Source: Elusimicrobiota bacterium (lineage in GTDB: Bacteria; Elusimicrobiota; Elusimicrobia; UBA1565; UBA9628). From it: 64,000 bases of DNA. The stretch is taken from the NCBI GenBank assembly GCA_023213235.1, contig CP096137.1:1313587-1377586 (forward strand). Reading direction: 5' to 3'. The stretch's first letter is position 1. Every line of letters begins with the position of its first letter. Shown here in pieces: positions 7,117-17,219 of this stretch. The notes under the pieces are model-generated. The model had not been told where the DNA came from. It was given only the letters and a program-made list of their open reading frames with translations, and did no database searches. A program made the position numbers and the translations under genes.

Positions 7117-8926
7117 GGCTTCACCTCGGGCGCGCCGCTCGTTACTTCCACCACTCGGAACATGCCGGCTTCCATGTGCAGGAGGAGATGGCAGTGGAAT
7201 GCCCACTTTCCGAGCTCTTCCGGAGTGATGAGGACCGACACGCGCTCGGCGGGCTTGACGATGACCGTGTGTTTGCGCGGCAGCCGCCGGCCCGCGCCGT
7301 TGTCGAGGTGCATCCACATTCCGTGCAGGTGGAGCGTATGCTCCATCATCGTATCGTTGATGAAGGTCCAGCGCAGGCGCTCGCCCTGGCGAAAGGGAAT
7401 CGGATTCGCGTCCGAGGCTTTGACGCCGTCGAACGACCACATGAAACGCTCCATGTGCCCCGTCAGATGCAGTTCGAGCTCGCGTTCAGGGGGCGCTGGT
7501 CGGGGTACAGGTCAAGGCTCTTCAGATCGGCATAGACCAACACGCGCCGCTTGTCGCTTCCTAGTCCGCGGCCCGGATCCTTCGGACGACTGCGCGTGGA
7601 ATCCGGAACGATCTGATTGCCGGACCCGTGATCGTCGGGTCCGTGTTTGACCGCCGCGCTTAAGGACTCTGTATCGCTCATCTCGGGGGTCTTCATGTCC
7701 TGCGCCGGGGCCGGCATGTCCATGCCGGGCATGCTTCCGGCGCTTTCGGCGCCGGGCTCCGCTGCCGCGGCCTTCATGGGAGCCATCTTCATGCCTTCCA
7801 TCGCCATTCCCATGTCTTCCATCGTGCGGACCGGACGCCGGCGGCGCGCGGGGACGTCGGCGCTCATCCCGGCGCGCGGAGCGAGCGTGCCGCGCGCGTA
7901 GCCGCTGCGGTCGAGCGCCTCGGCGAAGATCGTGTAAGCGCGCTCCTCTTTGGGCTCGACGATCACGTCATATGTCTCGGCGGGCCCCACGCGAAACTCG
8001 TCGACCTCGACGGGCTGCACGTTTTGCCCGTCGGCCTGCACGACCGTCATCTTGAGACCCGGGATGCGCACGTCGAAGAAGGTCATGGCGCCCGCGGCGA
8101 CGAACCGCAGCCGCACCCGCTCGCCCGGGTGAAAAAGAGCCGTCCAATTGGCGGCGGGAGCGATGCCGTTCATCAAATAGGTGTACTCGGCGCCGGTGAC
8201 GTCGGCCATGTCGGTCGGGTCCATGCGCATGCGGGCCCACGACCGGTAGTCCTTGATCGCGGCCCATAGTCCCTTTTCAGCGGCGTCCGAGAAGAACTCG
8301 CGCATGGTCCTGCGTTGGAAGTTGAAGTACCCGGAGCGCTTCTTGAGCTTGTCGATGAGTTTTGCGCTCGATTTGAAGGTCCACTCGGAAAGCACGATCA
8401 CGTGCTCCCGGTCGTATTTGAACGGGTCCGCCTTAAGCGGCTCGATTATGATCGGCGCGTAAACGCCGGCCTGTTCCTGCCCGCCCGAATGACTGTGAAA
8501 CCAGTACGTTCCGCTTTGCACGATAGGGAAGCGATAAACGAAGGTTTCTCCCGGCTCGATGCCCGCGTAGCTGACGCCGGGCACGCCGTCCATGCCGGCT
8601 GGGACGAGGAGCCCGTGCCAATGGATGGAGGCGGACTCCTTCAAACGGTTCGTCACGCGCAGGGTCACGTCGTCGCCCTCTCGCAGGCGAAGCAATGGTC
8701 CAGGCACGGACCCGTTGATCGCCATGGCCTTTCCGGCGCGGCCATCGACGCGGAAGGAGAGATCATCGATCGTCAGATCGATCGTCTTGCCGCTCAATTC
8801 GGTCGGGCCGGCGATGTTCGCGTTCGCAAAGGACCACGAAGGACCGCAGGCAGGCAGTATCACTGCCAAACCGATAATTCCGGCCTCGCATAGGAGGCGG
8901 CTCAAGAGAGACCTTAGAACGTTCAT
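7113..8926 (-). CDS. copA: Periplasmic multicopper oxidase CopA, PcoA/CopA type (frame broken near 7490)
   Basis: All four copper-binding segments are present: IHWHG, WFHSHSGGQEQAG, HTLHLHGMWMH and FHCHLLLHMEAGM. A Met-rich insert (MEDMGMAMEGMKMAPM, SMPGMDMPAP) lies before the last domain, as in PcoA-type Cu(I) oxidases. The frame breaks in the C-run of CGCCCCCTGAA; one extra C joins the 487-residue part to the last 113 residues, total ~604, normal for the family. The N-terminus is hydrophobic with a cysteine (LPACGPSW) and could be a lipoprotein signal, though Pro before Ala-Cys is atypical. It is the first gene of the long copper/redox run. Confidence 0.88.
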
Positions 8927-9097
8927 TTTCCATTACAGTGTCCGTTAAATAGAGCGGGGCGTGAATAGTGGGTTTGTCGTGGTTTTGTCGCCTTTCAGTT
9001 AACTGCGTGTCATATAAGATTCATAATTCCATTGCCCACTATGAATAGCAATGGCAGGCCACGCGTGCGATACTGAGCGCGGTGCACGGAGGAAGCC
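8927..9097. promoter_or_regulatory. Divergent control region between copA and the DUF2933 gene
   Basis: 171 bases separate the divergent starts, and the region is clearly AT-richer than its surroundings. It holds the inverted repeat ATTCATA (9019-9025) / TATGAAT (9040-9046) with a 14-base spacer, a candidate regulator site for the copper run. A TTATAT-like -10 for the minus strand lies near 9012. No known CueR or CopR box is recognised with certainty. Confidence 0.35.
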
Positions 9098-9334
9098 ATG
9101 CTGACAGGCGGTTGCTGCGGCGAACGAACGCGAGCGAATTGGGTGCTTTGGATTCTCATTGCGGCCGTCGGCGTCTACGCGTTCATGGAACACCGGGGTC
9201 ATCTTCTCCGGGCATTGCCCTACCTGATCCTCCTCGCTTGCCCGTTGATGCATCTCTTCCATGGCCGCGCTCATCAGGGGAAACATGAAGAGGCCCAGCA
9301 CGATATCACCCCGCATTCCACTCCCAAGAAATGA
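9098..9334 (+). CDS. DUF2933 small membrane protein
   Basis: A 78-residue protein: Cys-Cys N-terminus (GGCCGER), a membrane helix (NWVLWILIAAVGVYAFMEH), and a second hydrophobic segment with LPYLILLACPLMHLFH. The CPLMHLF motif is typical of the DUF2933 family, commonly found near copper-resistance genes. The His-rich tail (HGRAHQGKHEEAQHD) may bind metal. The next gene begins within four bases of its stop (ATGATG), so the two are probably co-transcribed. A membrane metal-handling role is inferred from context; the family's biochemistry is unknown to me. Confidence 0.75.
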   Translation: MLTGGCCGERTRANWVLWILIAAVGVYAFMEHRGHLLRALPYLILLACPLMHLFHGRAHQGKHEEAQHDITPHSTPKK

Positions 9335-10208
9335 TGTCGATGAATCACGATCATTTTATTGTTCCGCCCGGAAAAAAGATCCGATTGAAGAATTATGATC
9401 CGGGGTTCACGTGTCATTACAAGAACAAGGACGAGGCCTCGGAGAAATTGCGGAAGGATATTAAACGACTGGCGAAATATCAGAACGTGCTCTACGCCAA
9501 TAAGACTTATGCGCTGCTGGTGATGCTGCAGGCGATGGACACAGCCGGCAAAGACGGCGTGATACGGCATGTGATGTCGGGAGTCAATCCGCAGGGCACG
9601 CAAGTCCACTCCTTCAAAGCACCTTCAGAGGAAGAGCTCGGGCACGATTTTCTCTGGCGGAGCATGAAGGCTTTGCCGGAACGCGGCGGGATCGGCATTT
9701 TCAACCGCTCGTATTACGAAGAGGTGCTTGTCGTACGGGTCCATCCAAAGATTCTGGATTTACAAGGTCTGCCGCCTGGAACGAGGGAAAAACCATCTGG
9801 AAGCATCGCTTCAATGAGATCAACAGCTTCGAGAAGTATCTAGTCAGGAACGGGATCGTCGTCCTAAAATTCTTCCTCAACCTCTCGAAAGGAGAGCAGA
9901 AGCGCCGCTTGCTCTCGCGCATCGATACGCCGGAGAAGAACTGGAAGTTTTCATTCAACGATGTTAAAGAGCGGGCCTACTGGGACGACTACATGAACGC
10001 TTTTGAGGACACCTTAAACCATACGAGCACTGAACATGCGCCCTGGCACATCATCCCCGCCGACAACAAATGGTTCACTCGCACGGCTGTCGCCGATATA
10101 ATTGTCGAAAAACTCAAATCGCTCAAATTGAGCTACCCAGCTACAAGTAAAGAACACCGACAGCATCTTCTCGAGGCTAAGACGCTATTGGAACGGGAGG
10201 CTGCATGA
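9331..10208 (+). CDS. ppk2: Polyphosphate kinase 2 family protein (frame broken near 9788)
   Basis: PPK2-family signatures: Walker A-like AMDTAGKDG (~70), GVNPQGTQVHSFKAPS, Walker B-like GIFNRSYYEEVLVVRVHP, and a lid motif KERAYWDDYM. The frame breaks in the A-run of GGGAAAAACC; one more A restores EKTIWKHRFNEIN and the continuation KFFLNLSKGEQKRRLL into the C-terminal part. Total ~292 residues, typical of class I PPK2. Such enzymes phosphorylate nucleoside mono- or diphosphates from polyphosphate. Its presence fits the polyphosphate glucokinase gene at 17986-18635: both would link a polyphosphate store to energy and sugar phosphate metabolism. Confidence 0.85.
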
Positions 10209-10941
10209 AAACCAGCGTAATTGAAGTGCGTGACTTCCTATCTGTGTTAAGCGTGCTCGGAGTGGAACAACGGATTATGAAGGTGCCGGGAGTCGAAAGT
10301 GCGACGGTCAATTTCGCCGCGGGCACCGCCACGGTCCGCTACGACGAAACTCAGCTCGAGGCGGCCGATATCAAGACGGCCGTGCACCAATCCGAGTCGC
10401 ATTCGACGCAGGCTTCCCGCGTCAAGCACGCGAAAAAGCATAAATCCACATCCAAGCCTGCGGTGCCTCCAGAGACACCGGCGGTAAAACCGCCGGAGGC
10501 CAAAGTCGATTCCAAGGCGCCTGCGCCGCTCAAGGATGAAAAGACTAAAACCGAACCATCGCCGAAGGGCGGCGGCGCGAAGGGCGGAGATGCTCCAGTT
10601 CCGACCGCTCCGTCTCCCGTGGCCGCTAAGCCCGTGAACGAGAAAGACAAAGAATTATCGCCTCCGAAGCCGGCCGCCGCTAAACCGACCGAGCAGAAGG
10701 GGAGAAGGATTCCCAGGCCCCCGTGAGCGGTGAACCGAAGTCGGACGATCACAAGCGCCACAAGCCGGACGCGATGGCGGCGAATAAGGCGGAAATGGCG
10801 TCGGAGATGGGGCATGGGGAGGGAAAGGACCTGGAAGGGATGGCGCGCGACATTCGCAACCGCCTCCGACCTTCCCCCGAAAACAGGGCCAAGTGAAAGT
10901 TGAGTCCGAAGTGGTAAAACACCCAACGGAGGACTCAAAAA

Positions 10942-11205
10942 ATGGCGAAGCGAAGGACGGAAGAACAGATCATCGGCGTGCTGAAGGAATCGGAAGCCGG
11001 CATGAAGACGTCGGAGCTGTGCCGCAAGCACGGCATCAGCGAAGGGACGTTCTACAAGTGGAAGGACAAGTTCGGCGGCATGACGATCAGCGAAGCTCGG
11101 CGCTTGCGCAGTCTTGAGCAGGAAAACAGCCGCCTGAAGCAGATCGTGGCCGACCAGGCGCTGGACATCCGGGCACTGAAGGAGATCAACTCAAAAAACT
11201 GGTAA
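10942..11205 (+). CDS. IS3-family transposase OrfA
   Basis: 87 residues with an HTH_Tnp_1 helix-turn-helix (TEEQIIGVLKESEAGMKTSE, then HGISEGTFYKWKDKFGGM) and a C-terminal leucine-zipper-like helix (LRSLEQENSRLKQIVADQAL). GGAGG lies upstream of the ATG. The end contains the A6 run of CTCAAAAAACTGG, where -1 slippage would fuse it to OrfB, the usual IS3 mechanism for making the active transposase. Confidence 0.93.
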   Translation: MAKRRTEEQIIGVLKESEAGMKTSELCRKHGISEGTFYKWKDKFGGMTISEARRLRSLEQENSRLKQIVADQALDIRALKEINSKNW

Positions 11206-11240
11206 GGCCCAAGGCGAAACGTGCGGCGGCAGAGCACGTT

Positions 11241-12059
11241 GTGGTGAGTCTTGGGCTGAGCGCGCGGCGGGCTTGCCTGCTGGTGAGCTTGTGGCGCTCG
11301 AGCTACCAGTATGTGTCTCGGCGTCCGGACGACGCGGAGCTGCGGCAGGCCATGCGCGAGATCGCCGAGAAACGGCGGCGCTTCGGCTCACCGCGGATCG
11401 GCGTGATGCTCAAGCGCCAGGGCTGGAAGGTCAACCACAAGAAAGTCGAACGGCTTTATGCCGAGGAGAAGCTGGCTCTCCGACGGAGAAAGCGGCGCAA
11501 GAAGTTCGTGGGGCCGCGGGTGCCGTTGCCTGTGGCGACGAGGCCGAATCAGTTCCTGGCGATGGACTTCGTAGAGGACCGGCTGACGAGCGGCCGGAAG
11601 ATCCGGACGCTGACGATCGTGGATAGCTTCACGCGGGAATGCCCCGCGCTTGAGGTAGACACATCGATTGGCGGCCGGCGTGTAGCGCGGGTCTTGGAGC
11701 GTCTGGCGGAACGCCACGGCGCGCCTGAGGCCATCACGATCGACAACGGCACGGAGTTCGACAGCAAGGTGATGGACGAGTGGGCGTTCAAGCGGAAGGT
11801 CCGGCTTGCTTTCATCCGGCCCGGCAAGCCGAACGAGAACGCCTACTGCGAGAGCTTCAACGGAAAATTCAGAGACGAGTGCTTGAACGAAAATCTGTTC
11901 GAGACGCTCGACCACGCGAGAAAACTCATCGAGGACTGGCGTATCGACTACAACGACGTACGGCCGCACAGCTCGCTGGACAATCTGACGCCGGCAGAAT
12001 TCCGGCTACATCATGATAAGATGAAAGACGGACCTGCTCACGGAACGCAGGTTCGTTAA
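11241..12059 (+). CDS. IS3-family transposase OrfB (DDE integrase domain)
   Basis: rve-type catalytic core with the DDE triad visible in AMDFVEDRL (D), TIDNGTEF (D) and [20 protein letters not shown] (E), preceded by HTH_21-like sequence ([20 protein letters not shown]). It lies in the -1 frame relative to OrfA. The open frame extends upstream across the A6 run at ~11193-11198 (LKKLVRPKAKRAAAE), so the first ATG/GTG at 11241 is probably not the real start; the product is expected mainly as an OrfAB fusion. It appears intact, so the element may be active. Confidence 0.92.
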   Translation: MVSLGLSARRACLLVSLWRSSYQYVSRRPDDAELRQAMREIAEKRRRFGSPRIGVMLKRQGWKVNHKKVERLYAEEKLALRRRKRRKKFVGPRVPLPVATRPNQFLAMDFVEDRLTSGRKIRTLTIVDSFTRECPALEVDTSIGGRRVARVLERLAERHGAPEAITIDNGTEFDSKVMDEWAFKRKVRLAFIRPGKPNENAYCESFNGKFRDECLNENLFETLDHARKLIEDWRIDYNDVRPHSSLDNLTPAEFRLHHDKMKDGPAHGTQVR

Positions 12060-14052
12060 GAACTCAACTTAACAACGGCCCAACGTTGGGGGAAGGTCGC
12101 CTCATCGTCACGTTCGTCCTTCTGGTCGCGATCTATCTCTATGGGCCGATGTTCATGAAGATGACAGGAGTCACGCTATCGGTGCCCTTCGGTCTTTCCA
12201 AGAATGTCTGGCTGTTCTTGCTCGCCACCCCGGCCGTGTTCTACGGCGGCTGGGTGTTCTATATCGGCGCGTGGCGCGCGCTCAAGCACGGCATCTTCAA
12301 TATGCCGGTGCTTGTTTCCTTGTCGGTGATTGCGGGCTATTCTTTCAGCGTCGGAGCGACCTTCTTCTTTAAGGCGCAGGTCTTCTACGAAGCGCTCGCC
12401 ATGCTGCTTGTCTTCATCCTGGTCGGCCACTGGCTTGAGATGCGCGCCCGCTCCGGCGCGTCAAAAGCGGTCAAGGCGCTCTTGAACTTGGCGCCTCCCA
12501 AGGCCACGGTGATACGCAACGGCCAACCGCTCGAGGTGCCGACCCCGGAAGTACTCATGAACGACATCGTGCTCATTCGCCCCGGCGACAAGATTCCCGT
12601 GGACGGCGAAGTCACCGAAGGTGAGTCTAATGTGGACGAGTCGATGATCACGGGCGAGAGCATGCCGGTAAACAAGGCAGCAGGCGGCAAGGTGACCGGC
12701 GCCACGATCAATAAGACCGGAACTTTTCAATTTCGCGCGACTAAGGTCGGGGCGGACACGGCGCTCGCCCAAATCGTCAAGCTGGTTCAGGCGGCCCAGA
12801 ACTCGAAGGCCCCATCGCAACGCTTTGCTGATGTCGCCGCTCAAGTGCTGACCATCTCAGCCATCGTTTTCGGCTTCACGACCTTTGCCGTCTGGTACTG
12901 GCTCGCAGGAGCGACGCTGGTCTTCGCCATGCTCGCGGCAATCACGGTCGTCGTCATCGCGTGCCCCGACGCGCTTGGTCTTGCCACGCCCATGGCGATC
13001 ATGGTCGCCAGCGGCAAGGGCGCGCGACACGGTATCCTCTTTAAGGACGCGACCGCGCTTGAGGAGGCCGGAAGACTTCAGGCGGTCATCTTCGACAAGA
13101 CGGGCACGCTGACCGTCGGGCAGCCGCAAGTCGTCGAGATCGTCGCTGAAGGCGGATCCGTCACAGATAAGGAATTGCTCCGACTCGTGGCATCGCTTGA
13201 ACAATCGAGCGAGCACCCGCTGGCGCAAGCCGTCATCGATAAGGCGAAGGCCGACGGCGCGGCGCTCAGCGCGCCGACGCAATTTATCGCGATTCCAGGG
13301 AAGGGCGCGAGCGCTTCGGTCGACGGACGCAAGGTGCTCGTGGGCAACCGCGGGTTGATGGACGACAATCGAATCGTCCTCGACGGGCTCAGTGAGCGGG
13401 CGAAGGCGCTGGAGCAGATGGGCAAAACGGTCATCTATTCGGCCGTCGACGGCTCTCCGGGTGGACTTATCGCCATCTCCGACTCGGTCCGTCCGAACGC
13501 GAAACAGGCGATCCAGCAGTTGACGTCGTTAGGCATCGAGGTCGCGATGTTGACGGGCGACAATCAAGGCTTGCGGATATGGTCGCCAAAGAACTCGGCA
13601 TCAAGACGGTCTTCGCCGAAATACAGCCGGGGCAGAAGGCGGAGAAGGTCAAAGAGATGCAAGCTCGCGGCCTGCGGGTCGGCATGGTCGGCGACGGCAT
13701 CAATGACGCGCCGGCGCTCGCCCAAGCCGAGGTCGGCATCGCCATCGGCGGCGGCACCGACGTGGCGATGGAGACGGCCGATGTGGTGCTGATGAAGAGC
13801 GACCCCTTCGACGTGATCGGCACCGTCATCCTCAGCCGCGCCACGCGGCGCAAGATGCGACAGAATCTGTGGTGGGCTGCCGGGTATAACGTGATTGCCT
13901 TCCCGCTCGCCGCCGGTCTGCTCTATCCCCTGACCGGGTGGCTTCTAAGTCCCGAGGTCGCGGCTCTCTCGATGTCCGGTTCGACTTTGATCGTGGTCGC
14001 CAACGCCCTGCTGTTGAAGCGCGTGAAGATGCGCGAAGCTGTACCGGCTTGA

Positions 14053-14290
14053 TATTTCAAACAGTGGCCGGCACCTCAACGAGTGGCATCCCGAGTCGAT
14101 CCCGCTGAAGCGGCACGCCGACGGGAATTGGCGCACCGCCCTGCCGTTGCCGCCCGGGCACCACGAATTCAAGTACATCGTGGACGGACGATGGTGCTGC
14201 GAGCCGGGGTGCGAGGATGAATATCGCGGCTGTTCCAAATGCGTAGCGAATGCATTCGGCACGATGAACCGCGTGCTGGAACAGCGTTAA
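14053..14290 (+). pseudogene. Remnant of a second glycogen-binding (CBM48-like) domain gene
   Basis: Directly after the ATPase stop, a frame reads NEWHPESIPLKRHADGNWRT, LPPGHHEFKYIVDGRWCC and FGTMNRVLEQR to a TAA at 14288. This closely matches the protein at 341-649 (NEWRPEAAPLKRQADGNWRT and so on). The upstream part VAGT is in another frame one base away (GTGGCCGGCACC then TCAACGAGTGG), so a base has been lost. Everything before that is missing, so there is no start. It is a 5'-truncated, frame-shifted copy lying on the opposite strand to the intact gene. Confidence 0.75.
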
Positions 14291-14306
14291 CTCGGTCCAC
14301 GCCATT

Positions 14307-14816
14307 ATGCAGATTGGAATCGCAGGACTGGGACGAATGGGCGCCAACATGGCGCGTCGCCTGCTTCGCGGGGGACACGAAGTCGTGGTCTATAACCGCA
14401 CTCAGGCGAAAACGGCGGACGTTGTGAAGGAAGGCGCTATCGGCGCCCCCACCCTCGCCGATTTCGCGGGCAAGCTGAACAAACCACGTGCGGCCTGGGT
14501 GATGATGCCCGCCGGCGCGGTGACGCATGCCGTGATCTTGGAGATAGCCGGCCATATGGAGCCCAGCGACATCATCATCGACGGCGGCAATTCGCGTTTC
14601 GTCGACGATGCAGGGCACTCGGCTCTGCTGAAGGAGAAAGGAATCCAATTCGTCGACTGCGGGACCAGCGGAGGAGTGTGGGGCTTGGAACGGGGATATT
14701 GCCTGATGATCGGCGGCGAGAAAGCCGTCGTCGAACGTTTGGACCCGATCTTCAAAACCTTGACTCCGGGCATCGGCGGTATCGACCGCACCGTAAACCA
14801 TATTGATTATCCTTAG
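14307..14816 (+). pseudogene. 3'-truncated 6-phosphogluconate dehydrogenase (gnd) copy
   Basis: The NADP-binding domain of a decarboxylating 6-phosphogluconate dehydrogenase is intact: [48 protein letters not shown]. The sequence stops at GGIDRTVNHIDYP, exactly where the full gene at 20017-20994 continues [12 protein letters not shown] into the C-terminal helical domain. That domain carries the substrate lysine and asparagine ([12 protein letters not shown]), so this product cannot be catalytic. The two copies differ at roughly one base in six or seven over the first ~90 bases, so the duplication is not recent. They lie in opposite orientation around the pentose-phosphate operon. Confidence 0.82.
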
Positions 14817-14861
14817 CAGACCAAACCGAAGCGGACAGGTCCAATTTGTCGTAGCGACGAT

Positions 14862-17219
14862 TCAGTCAATTATTTGTACCTTGAAATCCTTGTTTTGCAC
14901 CGTAAAGACGATTTGGGCGCCGCTCTGAAGCGTGTTCGAAGGCAAATCCGCGCACCAGCAGCCGAATCCCGCGTCTCGCGCAGCCAGCTCGTTCGTCGTC
15001 GCCCGCCCATCAAAACTCCAAAGAATCGTCGCCGCCGATTCGGTGATGATGCGCAGTGTTTTCCCATGGGGTATCCGCTGCAGTTGGTGAGCGAATGTCC
15101 ACATTTCAATGTTGCTGCCCGTCTTGGCCTTGGCATAACGCTGATAAACCGGCTCGATGCGGTCGAAGCAGACGCCGTCTTTTCGGCTCCGAACCAAGGT
15201 CACGTACTCCGCGTGCGCCCAACACAGCGGCATCGCCGAGCCGGTCGGGCCGCCGAGTATCATCTTCCCGTCCGGCAAATCGGCGGTGTCCCACAGCTGC
15301 TCCGGGAGCATGGCGCCCTCATTGGCCATGTTTTCCAGCTGATCGATGAAAGGCAGCGGATCGTGACCCGCTGCCAGCTCATAGTGACCGCGTTCGCCAC
15401 TCAGAATGGGCCAGCAGCGGCCTTCGCCCGTTCCGTCATAGTCGCGGCCGTCCGCTTTTTCTCCGTATCCATCGTGATTGTAGCGACGCCAACCGGGCCC
15501 TTGGGGCAGGTCGCGTTTGAGCACTTGGTCGATGACCTCGAGGGAATCTCTCATCAGCGGTTCATCGGCTGCCCGCACTCCCAGGCGAACAAGTTGGAGA
15601 AAATCGCCGCTGACGATGTTGCGCGCCGGGAATACTCCGCCGGCGTTGGCTAGAACGAGGTCCGCCTCGTCCGGGCTGGGGAAACGGCGGCCTGTCCCGG
15701 GTCGGCGGGCGCAATGCGAATGTAGTGCCGCGGCTTGCCCTTCACCAGCTCGCCGCGGCCGGTGACCGTCCAATCTTCGACATGCGCTGAGAGCCAGTCC
15801 GCGTAATCGCGCAGAATGTCGGCCGCGAACTCATCTTTTCTGCCGCGCGCGAATTCGGCCGCGCACGTCAACCCCGCTATGATCGTCGCCAGCGTCGACG
15901 GGGAATAGCCCGAGTTTTCCTCCCAACGCTCCTGCGCCGTCACCGGCCCATGCAGAATCAAATAACGCGCGGCGCGCGAGACCAGCGGCCAAGGATCGAA
16001 TTGACGGAGCGCGCCGGCCTGCTCCAGGCGCCAGGCGAGCAGGATCGGCGCCGCCACTTCGTCCAGCTGGACGCCTGTCCAGTAGGCCTTGCCGGAAATC
16101 GAGCTGTTTTGCGGCAGGAGGCCGTCGGCGGCCTGGACGCACGCAAGCCAGATCAGCGCTCGCAGCGGCGACTCTTTTGCCCGCACGCGAGCAGCGCCGT
16201 GGCGGTCTGCACCATGTCGCGCGTCCAGACCCGATGATACCCGCCCCTATCCTGGTCGTCCTTCGTCTCTCCCCAGGGGATGCTCAGCGACGCCACGAAC
16301 GCGCCCTGGAAGGTCTTGTCCTCATGCGCCAGCAGCAGGCATTGGCTCAGCCGCAGCAGCGAGCCGCCGTCTTGAGTGTGCGGGCTCAAATCGACGGCGG
16401 CGCGGGTGCGCTGCCATTGGCTTACGTACTTCCCGCGCTGCTCGCTGAATGGAGAGGCGAACGACTGAAGCAGGTGGGCCGAGGCGCTGTGCGGAGTATG
16501 CCCGAATCCGACGCCCAGCGTGAACTCCATCCCCTTGGAGAGATCGATCTCGCCCGTCAAGGCGATGTTCCCGTCCTCGGCCCGGCCGAATTCCCAGTCC
16601 ATCTTGAAGTTGTCCATCAAGTCCTGCCAGCCGTCGCTGAATCCGACGTAGCCGATGGATCTCCGCGTGAAATCCGGGGTGCAGCCGAACGACATGTCTA
16701 TATCCTCGCGTTGGACGTCGAACAGCTTGCGGCCGTCCAAGTCGCAGCGCCAAGCCGAGTTATTCTTGCCCGTGCCTTTCAGGTGGGGGCAAGCAGGGCG
16801 TAAAGGCGCAGCTTGCCGAGGAGCTTTGGGTCGAGGACTTCGAGGCGCGTGTGCATCAATAAGACCGGCGAATGCGGATCCGAAAGAATCTCCTTGACGA
16901 GGCGATATCGTCCCCCGGGGTCGGAGTTGGTCAGCCGGTACAGCAGCGCGTTCTGCTCCGGGTATTCGATTTTGTGCAGCAGGTCGCGTTTTTCCTCGTG
17001 GCAGAACGATTCCCCGTCGGTGATCAGAAACTCTAAGTCGCGGGTATTGGGCGAATCGACATACGGGAAATAGATCTCATTGACGATGCCGTGGCTGAGC
17101 GTGAACCAGACTCGGGAGCTGCTGTTGTACGCGGTGCCGACGCCGTTCTTGGCGCTGGACGTCCAGCGCGGTTCGATCCCCGGCGCTCCAAAGGCGGCCG
17201 GGCACTCATTCATGTTCAT
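14862..17219 (-). CDS. GH15 glucoamylase / glucan 1,4-alpha-glucosidase (frame broken at three places)
   Basis: The start ATG at 17219 overlaps the pgl stop (ATGA). The N-terminal beta domain has SSRVWFTLSHGIVNEIYFPYVDSPNTRDLEFLI; the (alpha/alpha)6 barrel has GGYHRVWTRDMVQTATALLA, AYWTGVQLDEVAAPILLAWR, YSPSTLATIIAGL and WRRYNHDGYGEKADG. These are glucoamylase/glucodextranase signatures. Frame changes near 16780, 16170 and 15700 split it into four open stretches, jointly ~786 residues, the usual length for bacterial GH15 enzymes. It releases beta-glucose from alpha-glucans. No signal peptide is visible, so it probably acts on internal glycogen. As last gene of the operon it would supply glucose to the polyphosphate glucokinase. 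Confidence 0.85.

Larger units (their letters stand above)
10867..12099 (+). mobile_element. IS3-family (IS407-group-like) insertion sequence, 1233 bp
   Basis: The ends are inverted repeats: CGACCTTCCCCC at 10867-10878 and GGGGGAAGGTCG at 12088-12099. Imperfect matching continues inward, including AAGTTGAGTCC near 10897 and its counterpart near 12060-12070. The 4-bp target duplication CCTC is at 10863-10866 and 12100-12103. Four-base duplications are known for the IS407 group. Two overlapping transposase frames lie inside with a -1 slippage site. The exact duplication indicates a recent insertion. Confidence 0.92.
10205..14052 (+). pseudogene. copB: CopB-type copper P1B-ATPase interrupted by an IS element
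   Basis: The N-terminal part (10205 to ~10866) has an HMA-like fold without the CxxC (GVEQRIMKVPGVESATVNF), a long Pro/Lys/Ala linker, a frame break near 10700, then a His/Met segment ending MARDIRNR. The IS lies at 10867-12099. Removing it with one CCTC copy joins RDIRNR directly to [18 protein letters not shown] in frame. Downstream are TGES (TITGESMPV region), [17 protein letters not shown] and the closing helices, with another break near 13573 (GDNQG). The membrane motif reads [10 protein letters not shown], where CopB types usually have CPH. GTG/TTG starts after the IS would lack the first helices, so I expect no function while the IS is present. It overlaps ppk2 by four bases. Confidence 0.85.
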
